Shown: positions 22,321-32,787 of the stretch, in pieces
Numbering within the stretch: the first letter of the stretch is position 1
How the letters are laid out: every line of letters starts with the position of its first letter
The notes under the pieces: generated by a model
What the model was told of the DNA's origin: nothing
Seen by the model: the letters and a program-made list of their open reading frames with translations, nothing else
The model's database searches: none
Made by a program: the position numbers and the translations under genes
Assembly: GCA_905221605.1 (NCBI GenBank)
Contig: CAJNDS010002375.1
Coordinates: forward strand, 33,501-97,500
Direction of reading: 5' to 3'
DNA length: 64,000 nucleotides
Source of the DNA: Symbiodinium natans
Taxonomy: Eukaryota; Sar; Dinophyceae; Suessiales; Symbiodiniaceae

Positions 22321-23544
22321 AGCTAGCTCATTGTAGCAACTTGATGTTTTAGCAAGCTCATTGTTTGCAACTTTTTGTTGATGTTTAGCAAATGTTGTGA
22401 TGTTCTCAATTTTCCTCTTGATGCTTCTCAAATGTTTTTTGACACCTATGCGCTCCTGGAAGGGGGTGTCCAATCTGCCTTCGAAAGTCTTTAGCCAGCC
22501 ACCTGATATGGCAAACAGGTGAAGTGCCCCAGTGCTGGTGGCCTCGAGACCGACTATTTCGACCTTTTGCCTCTGCACGGAGGAGAAAGGATACATGTAG
22601 CGTGACCTCTCTACCAGCGTGTGGTCGTCGGCCGTGTGCTGATAAAACCTGACCCCCTCTTCACTGTTTAGCATGATCTCCAACGTGCCATCGCCGTCCA
22701 AGTCAATGCTGCTCGGGTAGCGTCCCCAAACTGTAGCAAAGGGGTTTGCCTCCCCGCTTACCTCCAGCAAGCCTCCGTCTGCAGTGCGGCGAAAAAAACT
22801 CAGCTGCATGGATCTCACGCTGTTTACCACCAAGTCGAGATCTCCGTCATGGTCCAGATCAACAGCACAGGGATACACGATGGCATTGGAGCCGATTGAG
22901 ATGGCCGAAAACGGGTTTTCCGGACCAGTTCTCTGGATGAAACTTCCGTCAACACCCTGAAAATAGAGGATGTGACCCAAACAGTCTCCTACCAGCAAGT
23001 CGAGCTGCCCATCTCCGTCCCAATCTACAGGAAACGGCAGAGCGAAACACCTGGCCACGCGGATGGAAGCCAGGAAGCTGGACCAAGTCTCCTGAGGCGC
23101 GCCCTCTTCGTCTTGCAGGAAGAGACGAACATGTCCCGAAGGATGTGCCAGTAAGAGGTCCATCCTACCATCCGCGTTCCAGTCCACAGCCCTTGGGGCC
23201 ACAAGTACGTGAGAGGACAGGTCGATTCCAGCGAAAGGATTGCGGAATCCCGTGCGCTCCACAAAGCTTCCGTTCTCTTCGCGCTCAAAGTACCGCAGTC
23301 CAGTGTGCATGTGCACATCGCCGACTCCCACCAGAAGTCCCTGGGTGCTGTTCCCATACCAATCCAGCGCAGTGGGAGCAGCAAAGCCCATACCGAAAGG
23401 TCCCAGGTAAGTCGGAAGCTTGGAGAGGAACAGAGGCTTTCCCAAACAGCTGCTTGAATCTGCAGACGAGCACCATGTGCCGTCTACACTTCTGACACAG
23501 GTCAGCACCGAGATTGCCAGCATTGTTGCTCGGTACGGCGCCAT
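22270..23544 (-). CDS. Secreted FG-GAP repeat protein, or N-terminal half of the downstream FG-GAP gene
   Basis: I place the start at the ATG at 23542-23544 because a signal peptide begins there (MAPYRATMLAISVLTCV). The frame is open further upstream but that part looks like 5' UTR. About 424 residues follow with at least four FG-GAP/VCBS loops (DWNADGRMDLLL, DWDGDGQLDLLVG, DLDHDGDLDLVV, DLDGDGTLEIML), spaced by repeats of the type RTGxxNPFxxI that also occur in the 18984-21626 protein. The last 50 or so residues run into Lys/Asn-rich sequence and then a telomere-like repeat, so the true 3' end is probably near 22330-22450. Either this is one gene with 18984-21626, interrupted by an intron of about 0.7 kb, or the two are tandem paralogues. 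The frame has no visible intron and a spliced-leader relic lies upstream, which fits origin by reinsertion of a processed mRNA. Confidence 0.75.
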   Translation of the reverse strand: MAPYRATMLAISVLTCVRSVDGTWCSSADSSSCLGKPLFLSKLPTYLGPFGMGFAAPTALDWYGNSTQGLLVGVGDVHMHTGLRYFEREENGSFVERTGFRNPFAGIDLSSHVLVAPRAVDWNADGRMDLLLAHPSGHVRLFLQDEEGAPQETWSSFLASIRVARCFALPFPVDWDGDGQLDLLVGDCLGHILYFQGVDGSFIQRTGPENPFSAISIGSNAIVYPCAVDLDHDGDLDLVVNSVRSMQLSFFRRTADGGLLEVSGEANPFATVWGRYPSSIDLDGDGTLEIMLNSEEGVRFYQHTADDHTLVERSRYMYPFSSVQRQKVEIVGLEATSTGALHLFAISGGWLKTFEGRLDTPFQERIGVKKHLRSIKRKIENITTFAKHQQKVANNELAKTSSCYNELASSPVPWSSGLWDASGP

Positions 23545-23610
23545 GAGCCCTGGACACGGCCTGGTCCCGGTGTCCTTAAAACCTCTTACAAGAGGGCTCA
23601 AGGAAGTTCG

Positions 23611-23626
23611 GCCAAAATGGCTTGAG
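23611..23626 (-). other. Relic of two tandem dinoflagellate spliced leaders in a 5' UTR
   Basis: On the minus strand these 16 bases read CTCAAGCCATTTTGGC. This equals the junction made when one spliced leader (ending ...TTTTGGCTCAAG) is joined to an older leader trimmed to CCATTTTGGCTCAAG. It lies 67 bases upstream of the signal-peptide ATG of the FG-GAP gene and points the same way. Bases beyond the 16 are diverged. Relic leaders of this kind are known marks of cDNA reinsertion in dinoflagellates. Confidence 0.65.
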
Positions 23627-23700
23627 CAGGGTTTAAGGTGGAGTGTTGTAGGAAGGAGGGGACTCCCGCCGTGAGATTTGCTGAACAACCAGTGCGGAAC

Positions 23701-24235
23701 CTACGTAAATCTGATCCCTTCAGAGCACAACTTTCGCCTGAGGTCGGGTCGGTAGACCACTGAAGCCGAACAAAGTTTGGTCCACCTCTGGGCGTCGGTG
23801 CTTGCTGCTCGAGCGGTTGGGAGACGCTCAGGAGAGGCAATGTACGAGGTCATGTGCAACGCAGGCACCCCTGGACTTGAATCTGCATTTGCTTCTTGGT
23901 ACTTCACTTCGATTCTAGGGAAAACACACCGAGATGCGGCAGATCCTATCGGTACAAACACAAGGCTGCTGCCGATCCTTCCGTGCCTCCACGGAAAATA
24001 AGGAAGTAGCGACGACACGGGCCACTGAGAATCTACAATCAAATGCACAGTCTATCCCAGGGCGCAGCCCCGTACGAGTGGTAAAGTTAAGCTTGGAGCG
24101 TCCCAAAAGCGTTCGGCAAGATCGGACCAGCTGCCCCAGAACCCTAGACCCGCCAGCATAGGCCTTCTTGTCCAAATCATTTTGAAGCTCCTGTGCAAAA
24201 TCTTGAGGGAAGCTTCGCAGTTGCACTTCGAACCG
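23701..24235 (-). CDS. Unknown two-exon gene, 3' part
   Basis: Two coding-like blocks on the minus strand. The upstream block (about 24030-24235) reads through FPQDFAQELQNDLDKKAYA and GLRPGIDCAFDC; its donor is uncertain. The downstream block (23701-23914) starts after a good acceptor (TTTTCCCTAG) and reads IEVKYQEANADSSPG ... RKLCSEGIRFT, then a stop at 23701-23703. I recognise no domain. It ends about 75 bp upstream of the spliced-leader relic of the FG-GAP gene and has the same orientation. Confidence 0.5.
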
Positions 24236-24626
24236 TAAACCCCCTGGAACCCTAGAACCTAAAACCTAAACCCTCACCCAGTGATGGTTTCGGGGGTCAA
24301 AGTCGCGGGATGGTCCAGAGGTTTCATGAGGCAAAAGGGCGTCTGCCAGTCATGTGCACTTCGTTGTGAAGCCCCCGTTTGGGGTCTCATGGCCATGTGT
24401 GGCACAAGAGGAGGCTGTCTGGAGGAGGTACGTACTCCAAATATGCAAGGCATGCGTGGGGCAAGTTGGGAGCACCGCTGTATGCACATGCCTTTTCAGG
24501 TGCCTAAACCCGAAATCCTAAACACCCTAAATCAGATTTGGAAAACGTCAGGAATCCGATCGCGCACCTCAAAAACCACATGATCCGAACCCTCCCTAGT
24601 GTTCAAGTAGGGCGATCCTTGCTGCA

Positions 24627-24815
24627 ATGAGCGCAGTGAGTCAAGCGGCAGCGTTGGCCCCACGATTCAAGTCTCACAGCGTTCAGAATAGGAGGGGTGC
24701 AGCTTCTTCAGGGAGCGTACTGAATCTGGGGAGCTCCTCCTCAAAGCCCTCGCCAGCATCGCTCTCCTCTGCACAGAAACATCCGCTTGCCAAAAGAAAC
24801 CTCGAGTCAGACTAG
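24627..24815 (+). CDS. Small Ser-rich ORF, uncertain
   Basis: 62 codons from an ATG, rich in Ser, Ala and basic residues (MSAVSQAAALAPRF, SSSSKPSPASLSS). The composition would suit a transit peptide or a disordered first exon, but nothing proves expression. Confidence 0.25.
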   Translation: MSAVSQAAALAPRFKSHSVQNRRGAASSGSVLNLGSSSSKPSPASLSSAQKHPLAKRNLESD

Positions 24816-25071
24816 GTGATTTGGTTAGCAGCAGCTTCTGGAAACAAAAAGCCCCTGAACCTCAAGCCGCCACACGGAGCGGAGTCGATTTAGCGTGCGT
24901 TTTGGCATGATTTTGACAATTGGCAAACGTTGACGAAAGGCTTTGAGATCCAGAAGTTTAAGGCGGCAGCGTGGATCTGAAAGCCGTGCTGTAATCCCCT
25001 TTTTGCCGTCAAAGCCCTTGTTTTGAGCACGGACTGGGAAACCCTAAACCCTAAACCCTAAACCCTAAGCA

Positions 25072-25160
25072 TCCCTGCCTGAGCCCAGAATTCCTCATCC
25101 TCGTCTAGCTGCAGGGCGTGGCTCTGCGAGGCCTTTGAAAGTGAAGAGGATGTTGCAGAT
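25072..25160 (-). CDS. Exon-like block, product unknown
   Basis: The frame reads ESATSSSLSKASQSHALQLD and EDEEFWAQAG. A CCCTAAA array (25043-25068) follows at once on the 3' side. Confidence 0.35.
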
Positions 25161-25320
25161 TCGACACATAGGAGCATGATGCCGGATATCTGTTACATCA
25201 TATGTATATTCATAGTACTATAATTCCCATTTCCATGGCTAGTACTATCACTACTAATTAGTTACATGATTACTCGACATTGCTGCAAATATCGTTGGTT
25301 TCGAGACTGCGACGAGCCCA

Positions 25321-25493
25321 CCTCTGTGTCTGTGTGTGCGTGTTGTGCGTGTTGTGCGTGTTGTGCGTGTTGTGCGTGTTGTGCGTGCGGTGCGTGCGGT
25401 GCGTGTGCGGTGCGTGTGCGGTGCGTGCGGTGCGTGCGGTGCGTGCGGTGCGTGCGGTGCGTGCCGTGCGTGCGGTGCGTGCGGTGCGTGCCG

Positions 25494-25553
<60 letters not shown>

Positions 25554-25554
25554 T

Positions 25555-25600
<46 letters not shown>
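25321..25600 (+). repeat. Compound microsatellite TGTGCGTGT / GTGCGTGCG / GTGC / GT
   Basis: Units of about nine bases (GTGTTGTGC), then GTGCGTGCGGTGC, then pure GTGC (25497-25550), then pure GT (25556-25600). It gives long open frames of Cys/Val or His/Thr on all frames, which are not genes. Confidence 0.97.
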
Positions 25601-25601
<1 letters not shown>

Positions 25602-25629
25602 GTGTATGTGTGTGGCATGTGGTGTGAGT

Positions 25630-26415
25630 GACACACCTGATCGCAAAGGCTGTTTCTGAAACGTCTCGTCTTGGCAGGGGGACAAGCATTTTTGCCGAGC
25701 AGGTGTCACCCATGCGTAGTACGATTGCGCAGTTGAAGGCTGGTGTGAAACTCATGTGCAAGAAAGCCGAGAGATGAAAAGACTGTGCATGCAGCAGTGA
25801 GCTGAAGGTCATGTCAGCATTTTTTGCTAGCAAGCAGTGGAGCGATGGCGCATGTTTAACTAACGATTCGGAGGTCAGCCAGTGTGTCTCCGGGGCTATG
25901 GCTGCTTCTGTGCACCGACAGTGCAGTCTATCACGCATGTTTTGTTTAAAATATCAGGGGAAGAGTAAGACAGAGTAAAGCATTCCTTTGCCCAGCCTGG
26001 GTGTGTGTGTGTGTGTGTGCGCGTGTGTTTCAACTGCCAATCCAAACCTACTGTTTACCTCTCCCTCACAGGGAACTTAGGAACCACGTGCTGACATTCC
26101 CAGCTTTCGTTTTCTTACTACTCCTATATGGAACAAGTGTGTGTATGTGAACACCGGATAACACAGGCTCTTTCTGAAACGCTTTTCTTGCAGGCTTGCA
26201 AGTTTGTGCGGAGGATTGCGGAGGCGAGCGGATGTCACGTGATGAAGGTCCTCGGCCACCCTCATCCTCATGCTCCATTCTGTGAAAACGTACCTGCATC
26301 GAAACCTACGATTATTGATCACCACGCATGCAGTGCAAGTTGTGCTGTGGAGAATGTGGCACATGTTGTTCAAAAGCCGAGAGATGAAGAGGCTGTGCGT
26401 CCAGCTTTGAGTTGA
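25630..26415. repeat. Two diverged copies of a dispersed repeat
   Basis: Copy one (about 25640-25815) and copy two (about 26155-26415) share GCTGTTTCTGAAACG / GCTCTTTCTGAAACG and AAAGCCGAGAGATGAAAAG / AAAAGCCGAGAGATGAAGAG followed by CTGTGC. The copies sit next to GT microsatellites (25556 and 26002). Possibly a SINE-like unit; no tRNA boxes were recognised. Confidence 0.55.
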
Positions 26416-26974
26416 ACACCAACCCTTTTGCAACTGGACTCCATGCATACCAACCCTAAACCCTAAACCCTGGCATGGGGGCACAGCTGCGACGCGAACC
26501 GTGTAATCTGTTGGATTGGCTGAACAAGTCATGCCCATGCTAAGTGAGAACAACTTAGCACGGGTTAGTGGTGCAAGCCTCCATGGCCGACGGTGCAACG
26601 GATGCGGCCCCTTCCTTAGGGTGGGAAGCTGCAGTTCTGACAACGAAAAGATTCGCGGGCTTGGTCGCATGGGAGCGAGAACTGTCGCGCAATCTCTGCA
26701 AGCAGCCTGAAACGCAGGCTCGAATGCATTCTCTGCAAGCAACGATCAATGTGAGTGCCTGCATATTCTGGAGAGGCAGAGTAGGAGGGAGGGAGAGCGA
26801 GAGAGAGAGTTGGAGAGTTAGTGAGCTAGAGGGAGAGGGAGTGTGTCTCTGTGTGTGTCACCAAAGCAGCTCAGCGAATACACGTCAACACTACTTGATG
26901 CGCCAGGATTCTTCGGCTTTCTCCTGCTCCTCCCGTGCCTGGAACGATAGGCAAAGCACACCCTTTCGTTGCAG

Positions 26975-27130
26975 ACCCGGACTCACACCTGTGCATTCTA
27001 CGGCAGTGCTTCTTCTGGGCTATCTATCATTCCAGGGCTTTCAGAGCCATGCAGGACTACGTGGACAAACCTGTCAACACCCAGGAGGAGTGCTGCAGCC
27101 TGGTTTTTCTGGGACACACCAGACTCCAAG
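26975..27130 (+). CDS. Exon, product unknown
   Basis: The acceptor CTTTCGTTGCAG is followed by a frame reading SHLCILRQCFFWAIYHSRAF and QDYVDKPVNTQEECCSLVF. It has a mixed hydrophobic and Cys-rich character. A small AT-rich fold-back (27150-27231) follows. Confidence 0.4.
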
Positions 27131-27639
27131 CTCTACCCTATACTCCCCTTTGAACCATAACAAAAATAATATTTTTAATACCCTCTTGGGTTTTAGAAAA
27201 ACAAAAAAATTATTCCCAAGGGGGATATAGTACCTCTGTCCAGTTGTAATTAACAGCCTTCGGCTCGCTCCCCCGGTTGCTCAACTCTGCCTCCTGGCGC
27301 TGCTTCACCGGCTGCGTTGCTGTGGAAGCTGCCACCTCCCCTGGAACAAGCACGCAGCATTGCAGGCATGGGTGCGGGTGCAGCACGTAATCTCAAAGAT
27401 TTTCTCTTCCCTCACAAAGCATTCTGGGACACATGCAGCTGCAGGGCTATATCGCACGCCACAATGCATTCATTCCACCCCGGACATACAACAAAGCGAA
27501 CCCTCAACGCACAGCGTGGCCCCGGGGTCCAGGTCAGTCCGGAAGCCCCGAAGTCCCGTAAAAGCGTAACAAATACTCAAAAAACCACATAAACCCTAAA
27601 CCCTGAACCCTGAACCCTAGACCCTAAACTCTAACTCAC

Positions 27640-27755
27640 AGCCAGTCTTTCTTCGGATCTCGTTTCCGAAGTACGAAGATGGGCCTTCATCCTCTGACGT
27701 GCTGGGCGACTGCAGCTCCGGCACGTAGTAAAACGAGAGACCCAGGTCGGCGGGC
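27640..27755 (-). CDS. Exon, product unknown
   Basis: The frame reads DLGLSFYYVPELQSPSTSED and SYFGNEIRRKTGCE. A telomere-like stretch lies directly downstream on the minus strand (27590-27630). Confidence 0.4.
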
Positions 27756-27878
27756 ACGTGCCTTCAACAGCATAAGATGGGTCAGGGTTTAGTAAGGGTT
27801 TCGGGTTTAGGGGGTTCAAAGGTTGAGGGTTCAGGGTTTAGGGTTGGAGGTTTTTCAAGAACTGTACTTATCACCGGG

Positions 27879-27950
27879 TTATGGTTCATGGTGCTTCATA
27901 ACCCAATAGCTGTCCTTATAACCGGGCGACAAGTACCATGAACCTCCAAG
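27879..27950. repeat. Fold-back element, family A (left end eroded)
   Basis: Right arm AAGTACCATGAACCTCCAAG followed by TA. Left arm GGTTCATGGTGCTTCATAAC without the outer bases. Confidence 0.7.
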
Positions 27951-28242
27951 TAGGGCGTGGAAGGGTGCCTTCTTTGAGGCATGGCTCTCACGCGGTTCAA
28001 AGAACCTGCTTGAAAGCAGTCTTAAGGAGGGTTGAGGCCCGGGGCACCAGAAAGTTAAGCTCCAGCTTCGCGCTTTGGTTGTCAGTGTCTCAAAAAGATG
28101 ACGGTGGCCCAGAAAGAATATGCACGGAAAGATGAAGGAACCCTACTATGACCACCACAAAGGGACCCGAACTCAGAGCGATCGCCATTTAGGGCAATTC
28201 AGGGTTTAGGCCCCGCAGGGTTCGGCCTCCAAACCCTCTCCC

Positions 28243-28405
28243 AAGATGTGCATCGGGGGCGCAGCGTGCCGGAGAAGTTCTGAAACAGCACTTCCAGGAA
28301 CAGCTTGTCGTCTCCGAAGGCTCGGATGCCAGTCGCGAACATGACGGGATAGTCCACGTAGCCTTCGGTTTGAGCATGCTTTCGGTATCTACACCAGCCT
28401 GCCCT
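28243..28405 (-). CDS. Exon, product unknown
   Basis: The frame reads HAQTEGYVDYPVMFATGIRA, FGDDKLFLEVLFQNFSG and TLRP with a clean GC bias. It is one of the most protein-like short frames in the window. No family is recognised. Confidence 0.5.
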
Positions 28406-28559
28406 GGATGTAGCATAAAGCACACAGGCGACGCTCCCCCCTTGTTAGGCTGGGCGATATACCGCCTTTCGAGCCCCGAACCTGCAATGGAGTCGGAGGC
28501 CGTACCGAGCTGGATCTACTTTGTTCCGTAGGCCAACCACAAACCCTAAGCCCTAAGCT

Positions 28560-28760
28560 GCCCACAAGTGAGCTGCAGCCCGAAGCTGCTTCGGATGTCG
28601 GGGAGCTGGGAGTTCAGAGGACGACTCCTCACCCTTGTGTAGGATTTGTGCAGATCCCCTCTCCTCACCCCCGCATAGGCTTCCGAGAATCCCCGCATCC
28701 TGATGCGGGCCAAGGCGCCGTTGCCCAACACCTGCCGGGAGCAGAGTTTGTGGTCAATAC
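28560..28760 (-). CDS. Exon, product unknown
   Basis: The frame reads LCSRQVLGNGALARIRMRGF then SEAYAGVRRG. The first part weakly recalls the myosin motor segment before the converter (VLxxxGxLxxIRxRxxGF), but I do not rely on this. It is on the same strand as the exon at 28243-28405 and may belong to the same gene. Confidence 0.35.
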
Positions 28761-29263
28761 ACCCTTTTGAATTCGGAACTGAGGTCCATGCCGGATGCTG
28801 TGAACCCGTTTTTGAAGCCGGACCCTACAAACCCTACACCCTACACGAATAGTCTCTGCAGGGTTTTCAGAGAGCCCGGGCTTTGCCGGGATGACGGGTG
28901 TGACTTGCGCCATGCTTCGACTCCTAGAGCCGGAGCAGCGGCTCATGAGTTGCAATGGGATCCTTAAGCCGGTTCCTAAGAGGTCTCACACAGAAGGCTA
29001 CCATATTGGGCATCCAGGGAACCACATACAAGTACAATGCGGTCGCCTCAGACTCTCTCATGACTATGACAGGGTTTTCTTAGCAAGAGGACCATTCGAG
29101 GTACACAGTGCAGCCCGGGCAATTGCTTCCTGATGCTACATGCACTTTCCAGGATGCATGCGTCCTCTCTGATGGAAGCTTCGCTTTGAACCCGTGTTGA
29201 ATACGGGAACTACAACCCTGAACCGAACTTTACCCCGCAAAACGATGTCCAGGCTACACGGGT

Positions 29264-29362
29264 GTTTCCGAAACTAGGGGCACCGTATCGGGGTCTTTAT
29301 TTTCAGGGAATGTTACTATTCGGGGGTCTAGATTCGGGGTGCCCTGATTTTCGGAAACCTCT
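29264..29362. repeat. Fold-back element, family D
   Basis: Left GTTTCCGAAACTAGGGGCAC, right GGTGCCCTGATTTTCGGAAA. A related copy lies at about 40468-40536 (ACGAAAATCAGGGGCCCC ... GGGGATTTTACTAC-like inner arm, then ATATCGGAAAC). Confidence 0.7.
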
Positions 29363-29468
29363 TGACACGGGACGCCTCATCGGCTTTCCAGGTCGGTGGT
29401 GGCAAGTCCTCAGTCGCGAAGAGCAGAGTCCTCGGAAGAGCACAGAGGGGATACAGGGGTTTAACCTT

Positions 29469-29548
29469 AGGATGTTGCTCCTTATACTTCGTAGTCCCCC
29501 TATTAAACCTCCTATTAAGGACTGTTAGAGAAGGGGGGGAACATCCCA
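29469..29548. repeat. Fold-back element, family B (shorter)
   Basis: Left GGATGTTGCTCCTTATACTT, right AGAAGGGGGGGAACATCCCA, inner ATTAAGGACTGTTAG as in the other copies. Confidence 0.8.
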
Positions 29549-29579
29549 TTTCTCCAACTTTGAAGCTTCTGACCTCTAA

Positions 29580-29661
29580 AGATGGATTTGCAGGTGAGGA
29601 GGAGTTTGGGCTGTCCAACCTTGAATGCAGGGCCAAGGATGAGCTCTACTTGAAGGTTCCT
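29580..29661 (+). CDS. Exon running into a fold-back element
   Basis: The frame reads DGFAGEEEFGLSNLECRAKD and ELYLKVPG, the last six residues being encoded by the left inverted repeat of the element at 29649-29792. The repeat then offers a GT donor (CCTG^GTACTT) followed by an in-frame stop. Confidence 0.4.
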
Positions 29662-29792
29662 GGTACTTAGCTAGCCCAATCATAACTGTACTTCTAGCCC
29701 AACTATCACGACATTAGGACCACTTAAGGGGCTTATCAGTGGGTTATAAATGCAACTAATCATTGGGATAACAAGCACCACGAACCTCCAAG
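29649..29792. repeat. Fold-back element, family A
   Basis: Left arm CTTGAAGGTTCCTGGTACTT, right arm AAGCACCACGAACCTCCAAG. Left flank TA, right flank TG. Confidence 0.85.
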
Positions 29793-29945
29793 TGATATCG
29801 GCCTGTCGACCGCGCCCAGGAACCCCTTGAATCCTAGTTCGTTCGCTTAGTTCGTTGAATAAATTTGTTCATGTAACTTGAATGCTTGAGTCAACGAATT
29901 TAATTCGTTTTCAGAAATTTACAACTACTCTTTGCATCCGGTTTC

Positions 29946-29992
29946 ACCCTAAACCCTAAACCCTAAACCCAAAACCCTAAACCCTAAACCCA
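29946..29992 (-). repeat. Internal telomere-like array
   Basis: CCCTAAA units with CCCAAAA variants. Confidence 0.88.
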
Positions 29993-30285
29993 ACACCGAA
30001 GCCCTCAACCTCAGCTTCTCGTGAGCCTGGATTGCTATTCTTCGGGCTCGCGGCTTCTTCAGGCGCCTCTCCTGATCTCCGGCAGCATGGGATTCCTGGA
30101 ACGGTCTACTACACGGGACTTACTTTATAAGGGTTTCAGGTGTTCAGAGCTTCCGGGGGATTAAGATTTTGTAGGATTCCGAGAGTTCAAGAGCTTGCGG
30201 GCCTTGAGCTTAAGATGTTGTAGGGGCCCTGAGGGTTTGGGGTTTAAGGTTTTCACAAGGGTTGCGGACTGTTTTTGTGGCAAGC

Positions 30286-30302
30286 CCCCCCCCCCCCCCC
30301 CT
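30286..30302 (+). repeat. Poly(C) run
   Basis: 17 C in a row. Similar homopolymers at 36131-36152 (C), 38342-38357 (C-rich) and 54906-54924 (G). Confidence 0.9.
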
Positions 30303-31941
30303 GCCCATTCTCAACCTCAATCCTTTCCCATGCGCAACGCAAGCCTTCACGATCTGGATGCGCATTCTGGGAGGTGCCGATTCCTTCGATGGCACTTCCG
30401 ACCTTTTCTCTCAAAGTTCTGGAGTGCTGGGGGGGGGGGGGTGAAGAGGTTTTGCAAGTGCTGCTGGTGCCGTGCTGTCCAATGGCAACTTTTCACGAGC
30501 CAGCAGAAAGCCAGAGCCAGCAGAAAGCCAGATGAAAAGAAGTGAGATGCTCAACGAGGATTCAGTAACCCCATACAGCTTACAAAATCGCGGCTCCCGG
30601 AAAGAGCCACACCAGCTTCAGGCAGCAAAGGGGGGCTTCCTTTTTCAGAGTCTTTGTTGCACCTGCCCAGCATGAGGCGCTGACCATCGACTGCAAGCTC
30701 TGTGGCGCAGAGTGCGTTTTGGGGGTGCCATGCGTGAGCAGATCCACATTGGCGACCCCCACACGCACAAGTCTAGGTCGAGTTAAGCCCCGGGCACATA
30801 GCGTAGACCGAGCACGGCCCCAATCAGCACAACCCCACGAGGGAATTTCAGCCTGCGAAAGGACAGAGCTCACGGTCAACATGGTAGCGCAATGACAACA
30901 GGTTCGAGCAGAAAAAGTCGGACAAACCCTACAGCGGCGGGTTGTGCGCCCCTAGCCTTGCGAAACGCCAATTTACAAACAACGAACCAACCTGAAAAAC
31001 TGAGCAGAGCCGTCCTTGGGCTTTCTGCGGCAGTGGTGATGTGAGGTGAGCCCGAGCAGATGTCCTCATACACCCGATACCTGAGGCGAAAAGAAAGGAG
31101 GTGCTATAGCAGGCAGTTGAGTAGCTTCGCCCCCAAACCCAGACCGTCTAAGTTCTAATGCAGCACTGTGGACACCTAGTCCTGGCAGGTTTCCAGTCTA
31201 AACCCTGAACCCTTGAAGTCCCAACAAGTATGGCAAGTATGGTACCTTGTCGTGAGGGGTGCCTGCAAGAATCTAACTTCTCGACAGCCGCGGGCATTGC
31301 TGCGGGCAACTGGTTTGCAAGTGGCGCCTTCTGCCTCAGGATAACACCTCCAATTCCAACGCTCACCCAACACAACCTAAGCTCTCGACCCCGAACCGTG
31401 CAGCTGGGATGCTTGGCGCCAGTGCCCTCAATCCGTCGACCTACACGGAGGCTGCTCTGCAGGGACCTGAGATCAGGGGTTTCCCGACACCCATATAGAC
31501 CCTCTGCCCTGAAGCCTCAACCCTCAGCACCATGCGCGATGACTTTGAATGGGTTGCTTTAGCGTGCTTCTTCTGTAGCCTTCGTTGGCTTGTTTTGTTT
31601 TCTTTGTTTGTGGCTTTGGTCCGGGGCTTAAGGGTTTAATTTAGTGTCAACTCCAAAGACTTCAGGGGTGGACGCACCACCTAGGGTTCGGGCCAAAAAA
31701 CAAATTGTTTAAATATGTGCAACTGTGCATACATTTATGTGCATATACATTTTTCTATAAATAGATAAATTTATATGATAGACATACACGCACACGTTGG
31801 AATAGACAAAGATGAATTCGGCGTGCTTTTGCCCTCCGCCTTGTAGACTAGCAGACCAGTTACTGCAGGGCTGCAGGGTAGGAAAGAAGTAGCCACTGTC
31901 GACATCATAATGTATGATTTAGGGTTGGGGGGTTTAGCGGT

Positions 31942-32256
31942 TCAGGTATACCTTATAAGAACTTCATACTTGCTTGCGCACTCCTCAGGGCAACCGTCCT
32001 CGTCAAGCGGGTCTCTGGTACCTAAATGTGTACAACCTTGCGGGAAACACAGCAGCACCAGATCAAAATTTGTGTTCGAAGGTGGCTGCAGGGAGAAGCA
32101 GGGGCTGTTGCCTGCATCACTGACATCGCTGCACTCTGCGCCAAAAGCGCGGTAGAGCTGTACGAGCGGGCAAGCAAGCCGCAAGCTACCAGCACAGCTG
32201 AGCGTAGCTGCCAATGCGAACCCCGCACACACTGCCCGTAAACTGCTTGTATGCAT
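31942..32256 (-). CDS. Small secreted cysteine-containing protein, hypothetical
   Basis: The frame runs from an ATG at 32254-32256 to a TGA at 31942, 104 codons. The N-terminus is a good signal peptide (Arg at position 7, then CAGFALAATLSCAGS). The mature part has about eight Cys, with blocks AECSDVSDAGNSPC and CFPQGCTHLG. No family is recognised. It may continue into another exon instead of ending at this stop, because the last ten residues differ in character. Confidence 0.45.
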   Translation of the reverse strand: MHTSSLRAVCAGFALAATLSCAGSLRLACPLVQLYRAFGAECSDVSDAGNSPCFSLQPPSNTNFDLVLLCFPQGCTHLGTRDPLDEDGCPEECASKYEVLIRYT

Positions 32257-32787
32257 AACCTCTCACTCGACATGTTCATTCTTCACTCCAAGCTCTTGCA
32301 TGAGATCCATGGCTTTGCGCTCCATAGATCCGCGTGGGAGAACTTCAGACACAGGCATACATGGACCACCCCTGTCGACTCCTTGAAGGCTTCCGGGTTT
32401 GCTAATGCCCTAAAGGCCTGGATCTTTACTGAAAGAACTTGTTAGCTTCTGGTCTTGTGTCGATTCGCTAAGATGGCCTACTTAAGCCTGTTGTTTAGGT
32501 TTTAGGGTTTAGGGATTTTTCTGCCATCCGCCCAGCACTCGCGCACGCAGCGGGGACTACTTCAGAGGTGCGTGGGTTCGTTGTCTGACTACTGTGGTGT
32601 CGCCGGTTCTACTTCCTGTAGAAACCAATCGACCATGCCCAGGGTCTAGGGTTTGGGGTTTAGGTTGAGGGCTTAGGGACGCCAGCACCCTTGACCCTCC
32701 ACGAAAGCCGCGCCACTTGTGCACGCGGGAGGCGACCTGAACAGGGAGCTGGCATCGACAGGGAGAGTTTAGGGTGGGCGGTCTCTT

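Noticed and set aside
25254-25938. Long His/Thr, Cys/Val and Arg/Ala frames on several frames
   Set aside because: They are translations of the GTGC/GT microsatellite.
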